From Microbacteriaceae bacterium (lineage in GTDB: Bacteria > Actinomycetota > Actinomycetes > Actinomycetales > Microbacteriaceae): a stretch of 38,804 nt of DNA. The notes below the pieces were generated by a model, which worked only from the letters and a program-made list of their open reading frames with translations, was not told where the DNA came from and ran no database searches. The translations under genes were made by a program, and so were the position numbers. Below are positions 38,078 to 38,804 of the stretch, piece after piece (position 1 is the stretch's first letter; every line of letters begins with the position of its first letter). The stretch lies in contig JAKONM010000141.1 in NCBI GenBank assembly GCA_022701925.1, forward strand, positions 1 through 38,804. The letters are read 5' to 3'.

Positions 38078-38344
38078 TCAGTCCTGCATGCGCTCGTAGA
38101 TGCGCTTGCAGTCGGGGCAGACCGGGAAGCGGTCGGGGTTGCGCCCCGGCACCCACTTCTTGCCGCAGAGGGCGCGCACCGGCTTGCCCGTCACCGCGGA
38201 CTCGACGATCTTGTCCTTCGGCACGTAGTGCGCGTAGCGGTCGTGATCGCCGTCCTCGGTGATCTCGTTGTTCAGCAGCTCCTCGAGCTCGCGATCGAGC
38301 GTGGAGGTGCCGCCGCCGGCCGGATCGGTCACGGAGTCCTTCAT
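38078..38344 (-). CDS. DUF3039 domain-containing protein
   Basis: ITEDGDHDRYAHYVPKDKIVESAVTGKPVRALCGKKWVPGRNPDRFPVCPDCKRIYERM. Confidence 0.9.
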   Translation of the reverse strand: MKDSVTDPAGGGTSTLDRELEELLNNEITEDGDHDRYAHYVPKDKIVESAVTGKPVRALCGKKWVPGRNPDRFPVCPDCKRIYERMQD

Positions 38345-38386
38345 GCCTCAAGGGTAAGTCGGACGGGCGCCGTCCCGGGTGCTCGA

Positions 38387-38804
38387 TCAGGCGCGCAGCG
38401 CCGCGGCCAGCAGCTCGGGTCCGCGGCGCTCGAAGGCCCGCCCGCCCACGGTCGTGCCGATCGCGAAGGCCGCTGCGCCCACGGCCAGCCCGGCCGCCAG
38501 CGACGCCCAGTACCAGCCGTCCCCGCCCTGCAGGCCCAGCAGCCCGAAGACGATCGCCGGCGCGGACAGCAGCAGCTGCGCCAGGAACAGCGCCGACTGC
38601 ACCAGCGCGGCGATCCCGCCCGCGGAGTTCGGCTGCTGGAACGGGGAGGCACCGGGACGCGGCACCGGGTACGGCAGCAGCGCGGAGGTGACGCCGCCGA
38701 GGCCCATGCCGGTCAGGAACAGGCAGCCGCCGACGCCGACCAGCGCGGCCGCGATCACGAGGTCGCCGGCGACATGGGCGCTGATCAGGGACGCAGCGAC
38801 CAGC
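38387..38804 (-). CDS. Multi-TM membrane protein, C-terminal part (continues beyond window end)
   Basis: Frame open to the window edge: LVAASLISAHVAGDLVIAAALVGVGGCLFLTGMGLGGVTSALLPYPVPRPGASPFQQPNSAGGIAALVQS...; hydrophobic. Confidence 0.65.
   Translation of the reverse strand, partial: LVAASLISAHVAGDLVIAAALVGVGGCLFLTGMGLGGVTSALLPYPVPRPGASPFQQPNSAGGIAALVQSALFLAQLLLSAPAIVFGLLGLQGGDGWYWASLAAGLAVGAAAFAIGTTVGGRAFERRGPELLAAALRA

Overview
High-GC actinobacterial chromosome segment; gene content and order suggest Microbacteriaceae (inference, not computed). It looks like mostly core genome, with no prophage, IS/transposase, CRISPR array or defence island. Blocks from left to right: HAD hydrolase end; OYE-type oxidoreductase; two tandem CNNM/CBS proteins; GuaB1; giant Kgd (2-oxoglutarate decarboxylase); rsrA-sigR, divergent from aroA-rsgA; GlsB-like protein divergent from an orphan LuxR-type regulator; inositol-phosphatase family protein; sigma factor-ogt pair; MFS; stand-alone LigD-type polymerase; ssrA (tmRNA)-GNAT-smpB-ftsX-ftsE-prfB; MFS-agmatine deiminase-amidase; compact Tad/Flp pilus cluster; tRNA-Leu(UAG); dedA; rdgB-rph-murI; nicotinate phosphoribosyltransferase; DUF3039. 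Best leads: (1) a perfect SigR/SigH-type promoter (GGAAT-N18-GTT) upstream of sigR, interlocked head-on with a leaderless aroA promoter and placed to produce an N-terminally extended SigR isoform; (2) a second site of the same type (GGGAAC-N18-GTT) upstream of ssrA, suggesting tmRNA belongs to the same redox regulon; (3) a 16-bp palindrome directly against the -10 of a leaderless orphan response regulator that has a non-canonical receiver; (4) a dispersed intergenic palindromic repeat family with two copies in the window; (5) an agmatine deiminase paired with an amidase-signature enzyme instead of the usual nitrilase-type AguB; (6) a Tad cluster whose Flp-like peptide lacks the Glu+5 prepilin signature that its TadE-like partners keep. 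No clear undescribed multi-gene system was found. All calls are by eye from sequence, with no database searches.
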